Shown piece by piece: positions 56,369 through 64,000 of a stretch of 64,000 nucleotides of DNA (positions are counted from its first letter, which is position 1; the number at the start of each line of letters is the position of its first letter). The stretch is from Coriobacteriaceae bacterium (lineage in GTDB: Bacteria; Actinomycetota; Coriobacteriia; Coriobacteriales; UMGS124): the NCBI GenBank assembly GCA_019421015.1, contig JAHZGC010000010.1:1-64000 (forward strand). Reading direction: 5' to 3'. Made by a program: the position numbers and the translations under genes. The notes under the pieces are model-generated. The model was not told the DNA's origin and searched no databases. It worked only from the letters and a program-made list of their open reading frames with translations.

Positions 56369-56384
56369 GGTGCCCGTGTTTTCA

Positions 56385-56430
56385 AGGCGCCGCCTGCTGG
56401 CAGATCGCTGTCGGTGGGCGGCGCCTTTTT
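56385..56430 (+). terminator. Terminator of the purine operon
   Basis: AGGCGCCGCC (56385-56394) pairs with GGCGGCGCCT (56417-56426) and is followed by TTTT. Confidence 0.9.
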
Positions 56431-56526
56431 ATGCACCTGATTCAATGAAAAAAGATTGGGTATACCCAAACGACATGGTTTTTTGGGGTTACGAGGCTGG
56501 GAGCAACAAATCGAAAGGGGGTCGGG

Positions 56527-57402
56527 GTGAACGACATGTCGCGCGTGCGTCGAAACGACGGGGCCGTTCAAATTGAAAGCGGTATCGACTGGGCGCAGAA
56601 ATGGCGCACCGACGGGATGCTCAGCACCTTGACCGAGGAGGACCTTCACTTTATAAGCGACCGTGCCCGTCGGTTCAAGGTCACGGCGCGGCCGAGCGGC
56701 TACGCCCGCGAGTTTCTCGATCGGGCCGACATACGGGACGGCGAGTCCGTGCTCGACATGGAGTGCGGCGGGGGAAACCTGGCCCTTCCGCTTGCCATGG
56801 GCGGCCACCGGGTGGTGGCGTGCGATTATTCGGCGGCCATGCTCAAACGCCTGCGGCAGTTTGCCGACGGGGCGGGGGTGGGCGAGAACCTCACGGTGGA
56901 ACAGGTTTCGTGGGCTGACGACTGGGAGGACCTGCCTACGGTGGACGTGTTTATCGCCTCGCGCACCCTGCGTACCCACGACCTTGCCCAGACGGTCCGC
57001 AACATGGAGGCCCACACGCGGCGGCGCTGCTTCGTCACGGTGCCGACGCGCCTCTCGCCCCATCACGACCTGGAGATGCTGCGGGCCATCGGCCGCAGCG
57101 ACGCCATACCGGGGGAGGACGTGTACCTGGTCAACCTTCTCATGCAGATGGGAAGGTTCCCGGAGCTTTCCTATATCCGCCGGCCCTACCCCTCGCTCGG
57201 CGAGAGCCTCGACGAGGCCCGCGATTCCTACGAGCGCGAGGACGGCCCCTTCACCCCGGAGGAGTCGAAGCGGCTCGACGCCTTTATTGCCGAGAACTAC
57301 AAGGTGGCGACCGACTCGCTGGGAGGGACGATCCTGCACCGCTCGTACCAGCGCGACGTCGTGTGGGCCTTCGTGGCCTGGGACGTCCCGTCGACCGAGT
57401 GA
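56527..57402 (+). CDS. Class I SAM-dependent methyltransferase
   Basis: 291 residues. GTG 56527 follows AAAGGGGG. Motif I reads SVLDMECGGGNLALPLA, with Glu where GCG-type motifs have Gly, and the acidic residue of motif II is ACDYS. VDVFIASRTLRT occupies the motif IV position. The substrate cannot be told. It is not obviously part of an operon; after its stop a short hairpin (57435-57455, CGGGTACC/GGTACCCG) lies between it and the convergent rlmD-type gene. The 158-bp leader carries the end of the purine terminator. Confidence 0.78.
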   Translation: MNDMSRVRRNDGAVQIESGIDWAQKWRTDGMLSTLTEEDLHFISDRARRFKVTARPSGYAREFLDRADIRDGESVLDMECGGGNLALPLAMGGHRVVACDYSAAMLKRLRQFADGAGVGENLTVEQVSWADDWEDLPTVDVFIASRTLRTHDLAQTVRNMEAHTRRRCFVTVPTRLSPHHDLEMLRAIGRSDAIPGEDVYLVNLLMQMGRFPELSYIRRPYPSLGESLDEARDSYEREDGPFTPEESKRLDAFIAENYKVATDSLGGTILHRSYQRDVVWAFVAWDVPSTE

Positions 57403-57434
57403 CGCTTGGCCACAACGCGCCTGTACCGAAGGGA

Positions 57435-57455
57435 CGGGTACCGCGCTGGTACCCG
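57435..57455. terminator. Hairpin between convergent methyltransferase genes
   Basis: CGGGTACC (57435-57442) pairs with GGTACCCG (57448-57455) around a 5-base loop; a C-run, not a T-run, follows on the plus strand, so terminator activity is doubtful. Confidence 0.45.
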
Positions 57456-57516
57456 CCCCCCCTTGTTAGGGCTTTTGGAGCAGAAGCTGCAGGGCTTCCC
57501 GTTGGGGCGTGCGGTA

Positions 57517-59019
57517 CTACGAGCGACGTTTCTTGTCGCGCAGCTCGCGGTAGGGGCGCTCCTGGCGCGGGCCGCGTTCGAGCATGACGATGTTCTCGAC
57601 GTGGTTGGTATGGGGGAACATGTCGACCGGAACGATGCGTTTGACCTGGTAGCCGTTGCGCACGAGGTGCATGATGTCGCGGTGCTGGTTCTTGGGTTCG
57701 CAGCTGATGTAGACCACGCGGCGCGGGCCGAGCCGCGAGAGGTTTGCAAGGAAGGCCTGGCTGCTGCCGGCGCGGGGCGGGTCCATAAAGACGACGTCGA
57801 GCTTCTCGCCGGCGCGGGCCATGCGGGCAAACACACTGCCGGCGTCGCCGCGGATGAACTCGGCGTTGTCGACGCCGTTGAGCTCGGCGTTCTCGCGCGC
57901 GTCGAGCACGGCGTCGGCGTTGCGCTCGACGCCCAACAGCTGGGCCCCGCTACGCTTCGCAGCCGCCAGGCCGATGGTGCCGGTGCCGCAGTAGGCGTCG
58001 GCCACCAGGTCACCGGGGCGCAGGTCGGCCAGCTCGATGGCCAGGTCGTAGAGCTTCTCGGCCGCGACGGGGTTGGTTTGGTAGAACGAGGAGCTGCTGA
58101 TGCGGAAGCGGCACCCGCAGAGGTCGTCTTCGATGTAGCCGGTGCCCATGAGGACGGTCTCTTTGTCGCCGAGGATCACGCTGGTGCGCTCGCTGTTCAC
58201 GTTGAGGACGATCGTGGTGATCTCGGGGTGCTTGCTCAGAAGCTCCTCGATGAACGTCTGCTCGTTGGGGATGTGGTCGCGCGTGGCCACAAGGGTGAGC
58301 ATGATTTCGCCGGTGGCATGGGCGGTGCGCACGAGGGCGTAGCGCATGAACCCCGTGCCGGTCTTCTCGTCGTAGGGCTTGATGTTGTGGGCGGCCATGA
58401 GCTTGGCCACGGTCGCGATGATGGGGCGCGCCTGCTTGTTCTCGACGTAGCACTCGCTGCAGGGCACGATGTGGTGGGTGCCGCGCTCAAAGATGCCCCA
58501 GCGCACGGTGGGTCGGCCCTCGCGGTCGGGCATGCCGGCGGCAAAGGGAAGTTGGACCTTGTTGCGGTAGCCCTTGGGGTCGTCCATGCCCACGATGGGG
58601 TCGACCTTGCACTTGAAGTTGGAGAAGAGCTCCTCGACGTACTCCTGCTTGCGCTTGAGCTGCAGGTCGTAGGGCATGGCGAGCCACTCGCAGCCGCCGC
58701 AGCGCTTGGCTACGGGACACCTGCCCTCGACGCGGCGCTCGCGCAGCTCCTTAAAGCCGTCTTTGCGTTCGGAATCTTCGCGGCGTTCCGGGTTTTCCCG
58801 GTACTTCTTGGGCTTGTCGGCCGCGACGGGTTTGGAGCCGGACTTGGGCTTCTTGGGCTTACGGGGCTTCTCGGCCTTGACGGCTTTGGGCTGGGGCTTA
58901 AGGCCGGCATTCTTGCGGGTTCTAAAGCCGTCGGTCGGTTTTTCGTCGAATGCGTCGCCGGAGCCTTTGTGGCCGTCGCGGCGCACCCCGCCTGCGGATT
59001 CCCTGATGTCGTCTGACAC
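57517..59019 (-). CDS. RlmD/TrmA-family RNA m5U methyltransferase
   Basis: 500 residues from GTG 59017-59019 (start just before SDDIRESAGG; the AAAGGCGGGAAG region is upstream). Residues 35-98 are very basic (KAEKPRKPKKPKSG), with no TRAM domain. Fe-S cysteines CPVAKRCGGC (C101, C107, C110) and the later CSEC fit the cluster of this family. The catalytic domain has DAYCGTGTIGLAAAKR (motif I), DVVFMDPPRAGSSQ (motif IV) and YISCEPKNQHRD with the nucleophile Cys. It methylates U to m5U in 23S rRNA or tRNA; RlmD- or RlmC/RlmCD-type activity cannot be separated by eye. Confidence 0.88.
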   Translation of the reverse strand: MSDDIRESAGGVRRDGHKGSGDAFDEKPTDGFRTRKNAGLKPQPKAVKAEKPRKPKKPKSGSKPVAADKPKKYRENPERREDSERKDGFKELRERRVEGRCPVAKRCGGCEWLAMPYDLQLKRKQEYVEELFSNFKCKVDPIVGMDDPKGYRNKVQLPFAAGMPDREGRPTVRWGIFERGTHHIVPCSECYVENKQARPIIATVAKLMAAHNIKPYDEKTGTGFMRYALVRTAHATGEIMLTLVATRDHIPNEQTFIEELLSKHPEITTIVLNVNSERTSVILGDKETVLMGTGYIEDDLCGCRFRISSSSFYQTNPVAAEKLYDLAIELADLRPGDLVADAYCGTGTIGLAAAKRSGAQLLGVERNADAVLDARENAELNGVDNAEFIRGDAGSVFARMARAGEKLDVVFMDPPRAGSSQAFLANLSRLGPRRVVYISCEPKNQHRDIMHLVRNGYQVKRIVPVDMFPHTNHVENIVMLERGPRQERPYRELRDKKRRS

Positions 59020-59062
59020 GGTACTTCCCGCCTTTCTGGTGATCGATGGATGGTTCGATGTC

Positions 59063-60193
59063 CTAACGATGGCACCCATTGTAGATGGTCTTGAGGTTTT
59101 CTGAGAACGGCGGCCGCACAATGCCCCGCTCTGTCACGAAAGCCGTGACAAGGTCGGCGTCGGTCACGTCGAAGGCGGGGTTGCGGACCTCGATGCCAGT
59201 GGGTGCCATGGGGTGCTCGTACCAGAGGGCCGTCACCTCCTCGGGCGCACGCTCCTCGATGACGATTTCGTTGCCTGTGGGGGTCTGGAGGTCGATGGTG
59301 CTGGTGGGGGCGCACACATAGAAAGGAACGCCGTAGCGTTGGGCCGCCAGCGCAACCATGCTGGTGCCGATCTTGTTTGCGGTGTCTCCGTTGGCGGCCA
59401 CGCGATCGCACCCCACAAAGACCGCCTGTATGCGGCCCTCGCGCATCATGGCGGCACTCATGTTGTCGCAGATGAGGGTGGTGGGCACCCCAGCGGCGCT
59501 GAGCTCCAGGGCCGTGAGCCGGGCACCTTGGAGCAGGGGGCGCGTCTCGTCGCAATAGACGCTTACGTCCATGCCTTGCTCGCGGGCCGCGTAGACGGGG
59601 GCGGTGGCGGTGCCGTAGCGGACGGCGCACAGGCGTCCGGCGTTGCAGTGGGTGAGGACGGCGTCGCCGTCGCGTATCAACGCCATACCGTGGGTGCCGA
59701 TGGCCCGGCAGGTCGACACGTCCTGGTCGCGGATGGCGAGGGCCTCGCGGCGAAGCCGGGGGAGAAGGTCGGCGGGGCCTGTCGCCATCGCCGCCTGCCT
59801 CATGCGGTCCACCGCCCAGGAGAGGTTGACGGCGGTGGGCCGGCTAGCGGCGATGGCGTCGCAGATATCCCGTATCGTTTCCCTGAGGGTGGGGTCGCCT
59901 GGTGCGGAGCCCCGTCGTGGGCCGGTACCGTCGTGGGCCGCATGCCAGGAGGCAACGTACACCCCGATTGCGGCGCCGACTCCGATGGCGGGTGCCCCGC
60001 GCACCTCAAGCCGCTTGATGGAGCAGACGATGGACTCCGTCGAGGAGACCTCCTTGACAACCAGGCGTCCGGGGAGCTGCGTCTGATCGATGAACGCCAG
60101 CGCCGGCACGCCGTCTGTCTCAGAAAGAAACACCGTGTCGAGGGAGTCGAAGGAGGAGAAGGGCAGCTGCTTGGTGCGTACGGGTTCGGGCAT
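59063..60193 (-). CDS. mtnA: S-methyl-5-thioribose-1-phosphate isomerase
   Basis: 376 residues. IKRLEVRGAPAIGVGAA near the N terminus, LTHCNAGRLC (catalytic Cys) and VGCDRVAANGDTANKIGT (catalytic Asp) are family signatures. It converts MTR-1-P to MTRu-1-P in the methionine salvage pathway. ATG 60191-60193 follows AAAGG. No other mtn gene is nearby; it may serve the shortened DHAP-type or dual-purpose salvage known in some anaerobes, which is speculation. 43 bp separate it from the rlmD-type gene on the same strand. Confidence 0.93.
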   Translation of the reverse strand: MPEPVRTKQLPFSSFDSLDTVFLSETDGVPALAFIDQTQLPGRLVVKEVSSTESIVCSIKRLEVRGAPAIGVGAAIGVYVASWHAAHDGTGPRRGSAPGDPTLRETIRDICDAIAASRPTAVNLSWAVDRMRQAAMATGPADLLPRLRREALAIRDQDVSTCRAIGTHGMALIRDGDAVLTHCNAGRLCAVRYGTATAPVYAAREQGMDVSVYCDETRPLLQGARLTALELSAAGVPTTLICDNMSAAMMREGRIQAVFVGCDRVAANGDTANKIGTSMVALAAQRYGVPFYVCAPTSTIDLQTPTGNEIVIEERAPEEVTALWYEHPMAPTGIEVRNPAFDVTDADLVTAFVTERGIVRPPFSENLKTIYNGCHR

Positions 60194-60461
60194 GGGGGCC
60201 TTTCGGCTTGGGGTGGCCAGGGCGTTGCTATTGAGTAATCTTCCTTTATACCCTTCTGTTTGAAGAAATAATGGAGAATCGTTTCTGTTTGACGGCCAGC
60301 GGGTAGACCCACGGCACCGTCATCCGCCGTGAGGTGGATGGACGGGTGCCCCGCAAGGCACGTCTATGCAGATGGGAGAGTCGACCATGCCGATTGTGTG
60401 CTTGAGTGCAACGGGGGTCTGGTATGTACGCCCGTACCGTTGCAGGCTGCCATCTTATGCA

Positions 60462-60532
60462 ACCCGTCTACCCTAGTCAGCCTAAACGCGAGACAGATGT
60501 ATTGACCCGTCTAGCCTAGTTGGGCCTACTGT
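60462..60532 (+). promoter_or_regulatory. MerR-type promoter and operator candidate for the flavoprotein gene
   Basis: TTGACC (60502-60507) and TACTGT (60527-60532) are 19 bp apart, the long spacing typical of MerR-controlled promoters. A dyad, CCCGTCTAG-C-CTAGTTGGG (60506-60524), fills the spacer. A related half site, ACCCGTCTACCCTAG (60462-60476), lies 43 bp upstream. A MerR-family gene lies downstream at 62856. The 434-bp gap 60194-60627 otherwise shows no gene. Confidence 0.5.
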
Positions 60533-60627
60533 GCGGGCCGTCGCAGCCCTGCGGGGCCGAGCGGCCCGGCATCAGGACGGCTCACAAGGACCGGACGGTG
60601 CAAAACCCAGTGAAAGGGGTACGTTTC

Positions 60628-62586
60628 ATGTCTGCATCTTCTATTTCCCGTCGTAACCTCATCAAGGGCGCAACGCTTGCCGGCGCCGCCGGTGCCATGG
60701 CCTTCTCGGCTGCCGTCGCCGTTGCCGACGAGGCTTCTGACTCCTACACCTTTGCCGATACCGTCAAGTGGGACGCCGAGTACGACGTCGTGGTCCTGGG
60801 CATGGGCTTTGCCGGTATGGTGAGCGCCATGGAGGCCGCCGACAACGGTGCCGCCGTTCTTCTCTGCGAGAAGATGGAGGAGGGCAAGGCAGGCGGTAAC
60901 TCCAAGGTCTGCGGCCAGTCCTTCGCCTGCGGCGACGACGACCCCGACGCTACCATGCAGTACTACACCGCCATGGCCGCTGGCCGCAAGTACCCCGAGG
61001 GCGTGCTTGAGGTCATCACCAACGGCGTCGCCGGCATGAAGAACACCATCGCCGACAAGTACGGCTTCAACATCGACGAGTTCATGTCGTTCACCGGCCT
61101 GCCCGTGGTGGGCAACATCTCGCCCGAGTACCCGAGCTTCCCCGGCGCCGACAAGATCTCGCTGGTCGTTGCCCACCAGGGCATGAGCGACTCGTTCCTC
61201 TTCCAGTCTATGAAGAGCCGTTTGGTCGACAACTACGCCGACAAGATCGACGTGTGGTACGCCACCCCCGGCGAGGAGCTGATCCAGGACCCGGTGTCGG
61301 GCGCCGTCATCGGCGTCAAGGTGAGCCGCAACGGTGAGGAGCGCAATGTGCGCGCCCTCAACGGCGTGTGCATCTGCACCGGCGGTTTTGAGAACGACAC
61401 CCAGATGGTCCAGGACTACCTGGGTCTCATCGATTACGCCGTGATCGGCGGCCTGTACAACACTGGCGACGGCATCAAGATGGCCCAGAAGGCCGGCGCC
61501 CGCCTGTGGCACATGAGCGCCTTCGAAGGCGGCCTGGGCATGATGGGCTGTGGCTACAACACCCCCGAGGGTGCCAACGCCATCCAGATCTCGGTGCTCC
61601 AGGAGACCCCGATGAACACCGGCGCCACCATCGTCGTCGGCGACTGGGGCAACCGCTACCAGAACGAGAGCGCGCCGGTGCTCCATGGCCACATGTCCGA
61701 TCACAACGGCATCTGGGAGAACCCCAAGTACCCGCAGCACAGCTGGATCATCTGGGATAAGACCCAGATGGACGCCATCAACGGTACCGAGGGCCTGTTC
61801 GACCCGGCCTACGCCGACACCGTGACCGAGTGCGCCACCGTGGCCGACGCCGCCGCCGTCATCGGTTGCACGGCCGATGACCTGCAGTTCACCATCGACA
61901 CCTTTAACGACTACGCCACCACGGGCATCGACCTGGCGTGGAACCGTCCTGCCGAGACCATGCGCGCCTTTGACGGCGCCGCCTACTACGTGATGCCGCT
62001 CAAGGCCAACCTGCTCAACACCCAGGGCGGCCCCGAGCGCAACACCGACGCCCAAATCGTCGGCATGGACGGCGAGCCTATCCCTCACCTGTACTCCGCC
62101 GGTGAGTGCGGTGGCATCACCACCTGCATGTACCAGGGCGGCACCAACGTGGCCGAGTGCTTCATCATGGGCCAGCTGGCCGGTGCCAACGCCGCTGCCG
62201 CCAAGGACCCGCTGCCCGCGTACACCCTGGCCCCGGCCGTCGAGTCGACCCCCGCTCACCTGGGCGACGAGACCGACATCAAGGAGTCCACGGCTGCCTC
62301 CAACGGCACGCCCAACGACGACGGCACCTACGTGGGCGCCGGCAAGGGCATCGGCGGCGAGGTGCCGGTGACCGTGACCCTTGACGACGACGGCAAGATC
62401 GCCAGCGTCACCGTGGGCGGGAACTCCGAGACCGAGGGCATCGGCTCCAAGGCCATCGAGCAGCTTCCCGAGCAGTTCGTGGGCCTCTCGACCGCCGACG
62501 AGATCGACGCCGTCGACGGCGTGAGCGGCGCCACCCTCACCAGCAACGCCCTCAAGGCCGCCATCAAGGCAGCCCTGGGCCTCTAA
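60628..62586 (+). CDS. TAT-exported FAD-dependent reductase with C-terminal FMN-binding domain
   Basis: 652 residues. The start at ATG 60628 exposes a twin-arginine signal (SRRNLIKGATLAGAAGAMAF). The FAD_binding_2 domain starts with DVVVLGMGFAGMVSAMEAADNGAAVLLCEK and includes GGNSKVCGQSFACG and the late SAGECGGITTCMYQGGTNVAECFIMGQLAGANAA block, as in fumarate/urocanate-reductase flavoproteins. After about residue 555 an FMN-bind domain ends in DGVSGATLTSNALKAAIKAALG, with the Thr that carries covalent FMN in this family. These enzymes reduce C=C bonds of exported acceptors in anaerobic respiration; Coriobacteriia have many paralogues. The substrate is unknown. Confidence 0.88.
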   Translation: MSASSISRRNLIKGATLAGAAGAMAFSAAVAVADEASDSYTFADTVKWDAEYDVVVLGMGFAGMVSAMEAADNGAAVLLCEKMEEGKAGGNSKVCGQSFACGDDDPDATMQYYTAMAAGRKYPEGVLEVITNGVAGMKNTIADKYGFNIDEFMSFTGLPVVGNISPEYPSFPGADKISLVVAHQGMSDSFLFQSMKSRLVDNYADKIDVWYATPGEELIQDPVSGAVIGVKVSRNGEERNVRALNGVCICTGGFENDTQMVQDYLGLIDYAVIGGLYNTGDGIKMAQKAGARLWHMSAFEGGLGMMGCGYNTPEGANAIQISVLQETPMNTGATIVVGDWGNRYQNESAPVLHGHMSDHNGIWENPKYPQHSWIIWDKTQMDAINGTEGLFDPAYADTVTECATVADAAAVIGCTADDLQFTIDTFNDYATTGIDLAWNRPAETMRAFDGAAYYVMPLKANLLNTQGGPERNTDAQIVGMDGEPIPHLYSAGECGGITTCMYQGGTNVAECFIMGQLAGANAAAAKDPLPAYTLAPAVESTPAHLGDETDIKESTAASNGTPNDDGTYVGAGKGIGGEVPVTVTLDDDGKIASVTVGGNSETEGIGSKAIEQLPEQFVGLSTADEIDAVDGVSGATLTSNALKAAIKAALGL

Positions 62587-62674
62587 GGCGTCTTGAATAA
62601 TTCCGTGCACTGCGTTCTGCTCGGGCTTGTGGGTCTGCGAATCGTTTAGCGATCGCCTGCACCGTATGATTTTC

Positions 62675-62708
62675 AAAGGGCGTGCGCTCCAGGGCGCGCG
62701 CCCTTTTT
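62675..62708 (+). terminator. Terminator of the flavoprotein gene
   Basis: AAAGGGCG-type stem (62675-62685) pairs with CGCGCCC (62697-62703), GC-rich, followed by TTTTT. Confidence 0.85.
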
Positions 62709-62855
62709 GATGGCCGAGAAGGGTCGGCTTGGGACGAACGGTCGGGGACGGCCGGTTCGAACGATGCGACGTCGTGCCAAGAATTAATAGAGACGGAGCG
62801 GGTCGCTGTGGTACCATGCAACGGTCTGGACGGGTCGTACCGGGAGGACGTTGCT

Positions 62856-63734
62856 GTGGAGAAGGACTCGTTGACCGAGCGCTATACCATCCGCGACGTG
62901 ACCTCGACGCTGCACATTTCGCGCACGACGCTGCTCTACTACGAGGAGCTTGGCATCGTGCATCCCTTTCGCGACGAGGAGACGGGCTATCGGTACTACT
63001 CGGACGCCGACCTCTTTAGGTTGCTGAGCTGCAAGCTCCTCAAGAACATCGGCGTCCCTCTCAAAGACATGGCCGAGCGGCTCGACAACGAGCCGTTCAC
63101 CCCCCAGCACTTCTCGGACTACGCCCGCATATTAGAGGGGCACATGGCCTACTGCGAGGCGCAGAAGGTCTGCTTGGCACGGCTCATGGAGCTGCCGGAG
63201 CTGGTGGGCCGCACCGAGGTCGCCTTTATCGAGGAGCACTACATAGACTTTGACGCGGCTGAAGTGGGCTACAGCCGCTTTGCCAGCAAAGAAGGCCTTG
63301 ACTCGCTGGTCGAGGCCATGCCCATCGGCGCCTTGGGATGCGTGTTTTTGGGCGGTCGCGAAGACGGGTGGAGGCCGGAGCGCCGAGGTAGGACGGTTCC
63401 TGTGCGCTTTGCCCACCTGATCAGCGGCCTGTCGGACTCTATGGCAGTCATCGGCGGGTGCCGCTGCGTGCGCACGGTCATCAGCACGTCGAGCGTGCGT
63501 CACGAGAACAGCGCGGGCAACGCCTTTGAGAGTTGGGAGCGCAGCGAGGCGTTCGGGCATATTCAGTCGTATATGGACGAACATGGGCTGGTGCCGGTGG
63601 GTGACGTGTTCTGCCCGTATTGCCTGCCGTCGGAGCAGGGCTTTGTGGTGCCGTTTTGCCAGGCGTTCGAGCAGCCGGGGGACGCGGGGTTGGCAAAAGG
63701 CCTGCGCGACCGGCTGCGCGGGCTGTTCGGGTGA
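62856..63734 (+). CDS. MerR-family transcriptional regulator
   Basis: 292 residues. GTG 62856 follows GGGAGGA at 7 bp; longer starts would lie in the preceding terminator zone. YTIRDVTSTLHISRTTLLYYEELGIVHPFRDEETGYRYYSDADLFRLL is a MerR winged-helix domain, followed by a coiled-coil (about 80-115). The C-terminal region (about 130-292) is an effector domain that I cannot assign with certainty, perhaps of GyrI-like type; it holds several cysteines (GGCRCVRTV, FCPYCLPSE). It may control the exported flavoprotein upstream, whose promoter has MerR-like spacing. Ligand unknown. Confidence 0.85.
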   Translation: MEKDSLTERYTIRDVTSTLHISRTTLLYYEELGIVHPFRDEETGYRYYSDADLFRLLSCKLLKNIGVPLKDMAERLDNEPFTPQHFSDYARILEGHMAYCEAQKVCLARLMELPELVGRTEVAFIEEHYIDFDAAEVGYSRFASKEGLDSLVEAMPIGALGCVFLGGREDGWRPERRGRTVPVRFAHLISGLSDSMAVIGGCRCVRTVISTSSVRHENSAGNAFESWERSEAFGHIQSYMDEHGLVPVGDVFCPYCLPSEQGFVVPFCQAFEQPGDAGLAKGLRDRLRGLFG

Positions 63735-63970
63735 GAGTAGGTCTGCCGCCGCGAGGGTGCCTGCTTTGGCCCAACCGCGTAACGAGGGGGTCTCTTTGCT
63801 GCAACGGGATGGACGCGGAGAGGCAACCGGAGGGTGCCCAAACTTTCAATAGCCGGCAAATTGCCTGGTACAGGCCTGAAATGCCTTTTCTTTAGGATGA
63901 CCTTGTGCATGAAGCCCCGCATAGAAGCGGTGGTCGGGAAATCAGCCGGGTCTACAGAAAAGAGGGTCCT

Positions 63971-64000
63971 ATGTGCCAGGAGATGCGGGATTGCGAAGGT
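63971..64000 (+). CDS. Start of a gene cut by the window end
   Basis: ATG 63971 is preceded by AAGAGGG and begins MCQEMRDCEG; only ten codons are visible. The 236-bp gap 63735-63970 between the MerR gene and this start shows several short hairpins (e.g. around 63862-63890) but no element that I recognise. Confidence 0.35.
   Translation, partial: MCQEMRDCEG

Noticed and set aside
60526..62817. Long antisense open frame across the flavoprotein gene
   Set aside because: His/Gly/Val-rich translation without domains; the plus-strand gene has a TAT signal and FAD and FMN motifs.
63735..63970. Cobalamin or other riboswitch before the last partial gene
   Set aside because: Hairpins are present but the conserved core of cobalamin, Moco or glycine riboswitches is not recognisable.

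Overview
The window looks like about 64 kb around the replication origin of a high-GC Gram-positive bacterium. The best guess is the class Coriobacteriia (a Collinsella/Olsenella-like actinobacterium). That rests on high GC, the actinobacterial-style origin cluster, SPIL/DUF11 surface proteins with a sortase, a TAT-exported fumarate-reductase-type flavoprotein with a C-terminal FMN domain, and paired WYL regulators. The genus is inference. I see no prophage, IS element, CRISPR array or rRNA.

Layout. 1-15 kb: the tail of a bifunctional-nuclease (BFN/DUF151) gene, an intergenic mirror repeat, and one 13.9-kb gene for a giant cell-wall-anchored adhesin with a 9-bp homopolymer at its ribosome binding site. 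15-26 kb: M32 carboxypeptidase, tRNA-Gly(CCC), tRNA-Lys(TTT), a membrane M28-like protein followed by two TrkA-type subunits, an uncharacterised membrane protein, and a PafB/PafC-like WYL pair. 26-34 kb: DinG-type exonuclease/helicase, a tail-anchored unknown, a flavodoxin, D-Ala-D-Ala ligase, a small membrane protein and RlmN.

33.5-51 kb is the origin block. To the left, all on the minus strand, lie a small membrane protein, parB, parA, rsmG, jag/khpB, yidC, yidD, rnpA and rpmH. Three perfect parS sites lie between them, each inside a longer perfect palindrome. The AT-rich oriC lies between rpmH and the rightward genes. To the right, on the plus strand, come an unusual GHKL-ATPase/HTH gene, dnaA, dnaN, recF, a DUF721/DciA-like gene, gyrB and gyrA. 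The switch in gene direction at about 39.1-39.6 kb fits divergent replication forks.

51-64 kb: a class B sortase, a purF-purM-purN operon, a SAM methyltransferase, an RlmD/TrmA-family RNA methyltransferase, mtnA, a TAT-exported flavoprotein with a MerR-type promoter-like site, a MerR-family regulator, and the first codons of a further gene.

The least ordinary items are the GHKL-ATPase/HTH protein placed between oriC and dnaA and apparently cotranscribed with dnaA, the parS-in-palindrome arrangement, the M28-like protein whose catalytic glutamates seem lost and whose domain is split by a very long insert, the giant adhesin with a possible phase-variable leader, and several unexplained intergenic repeats. 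Functions rest on motif recognition by eye; no database search was possible.
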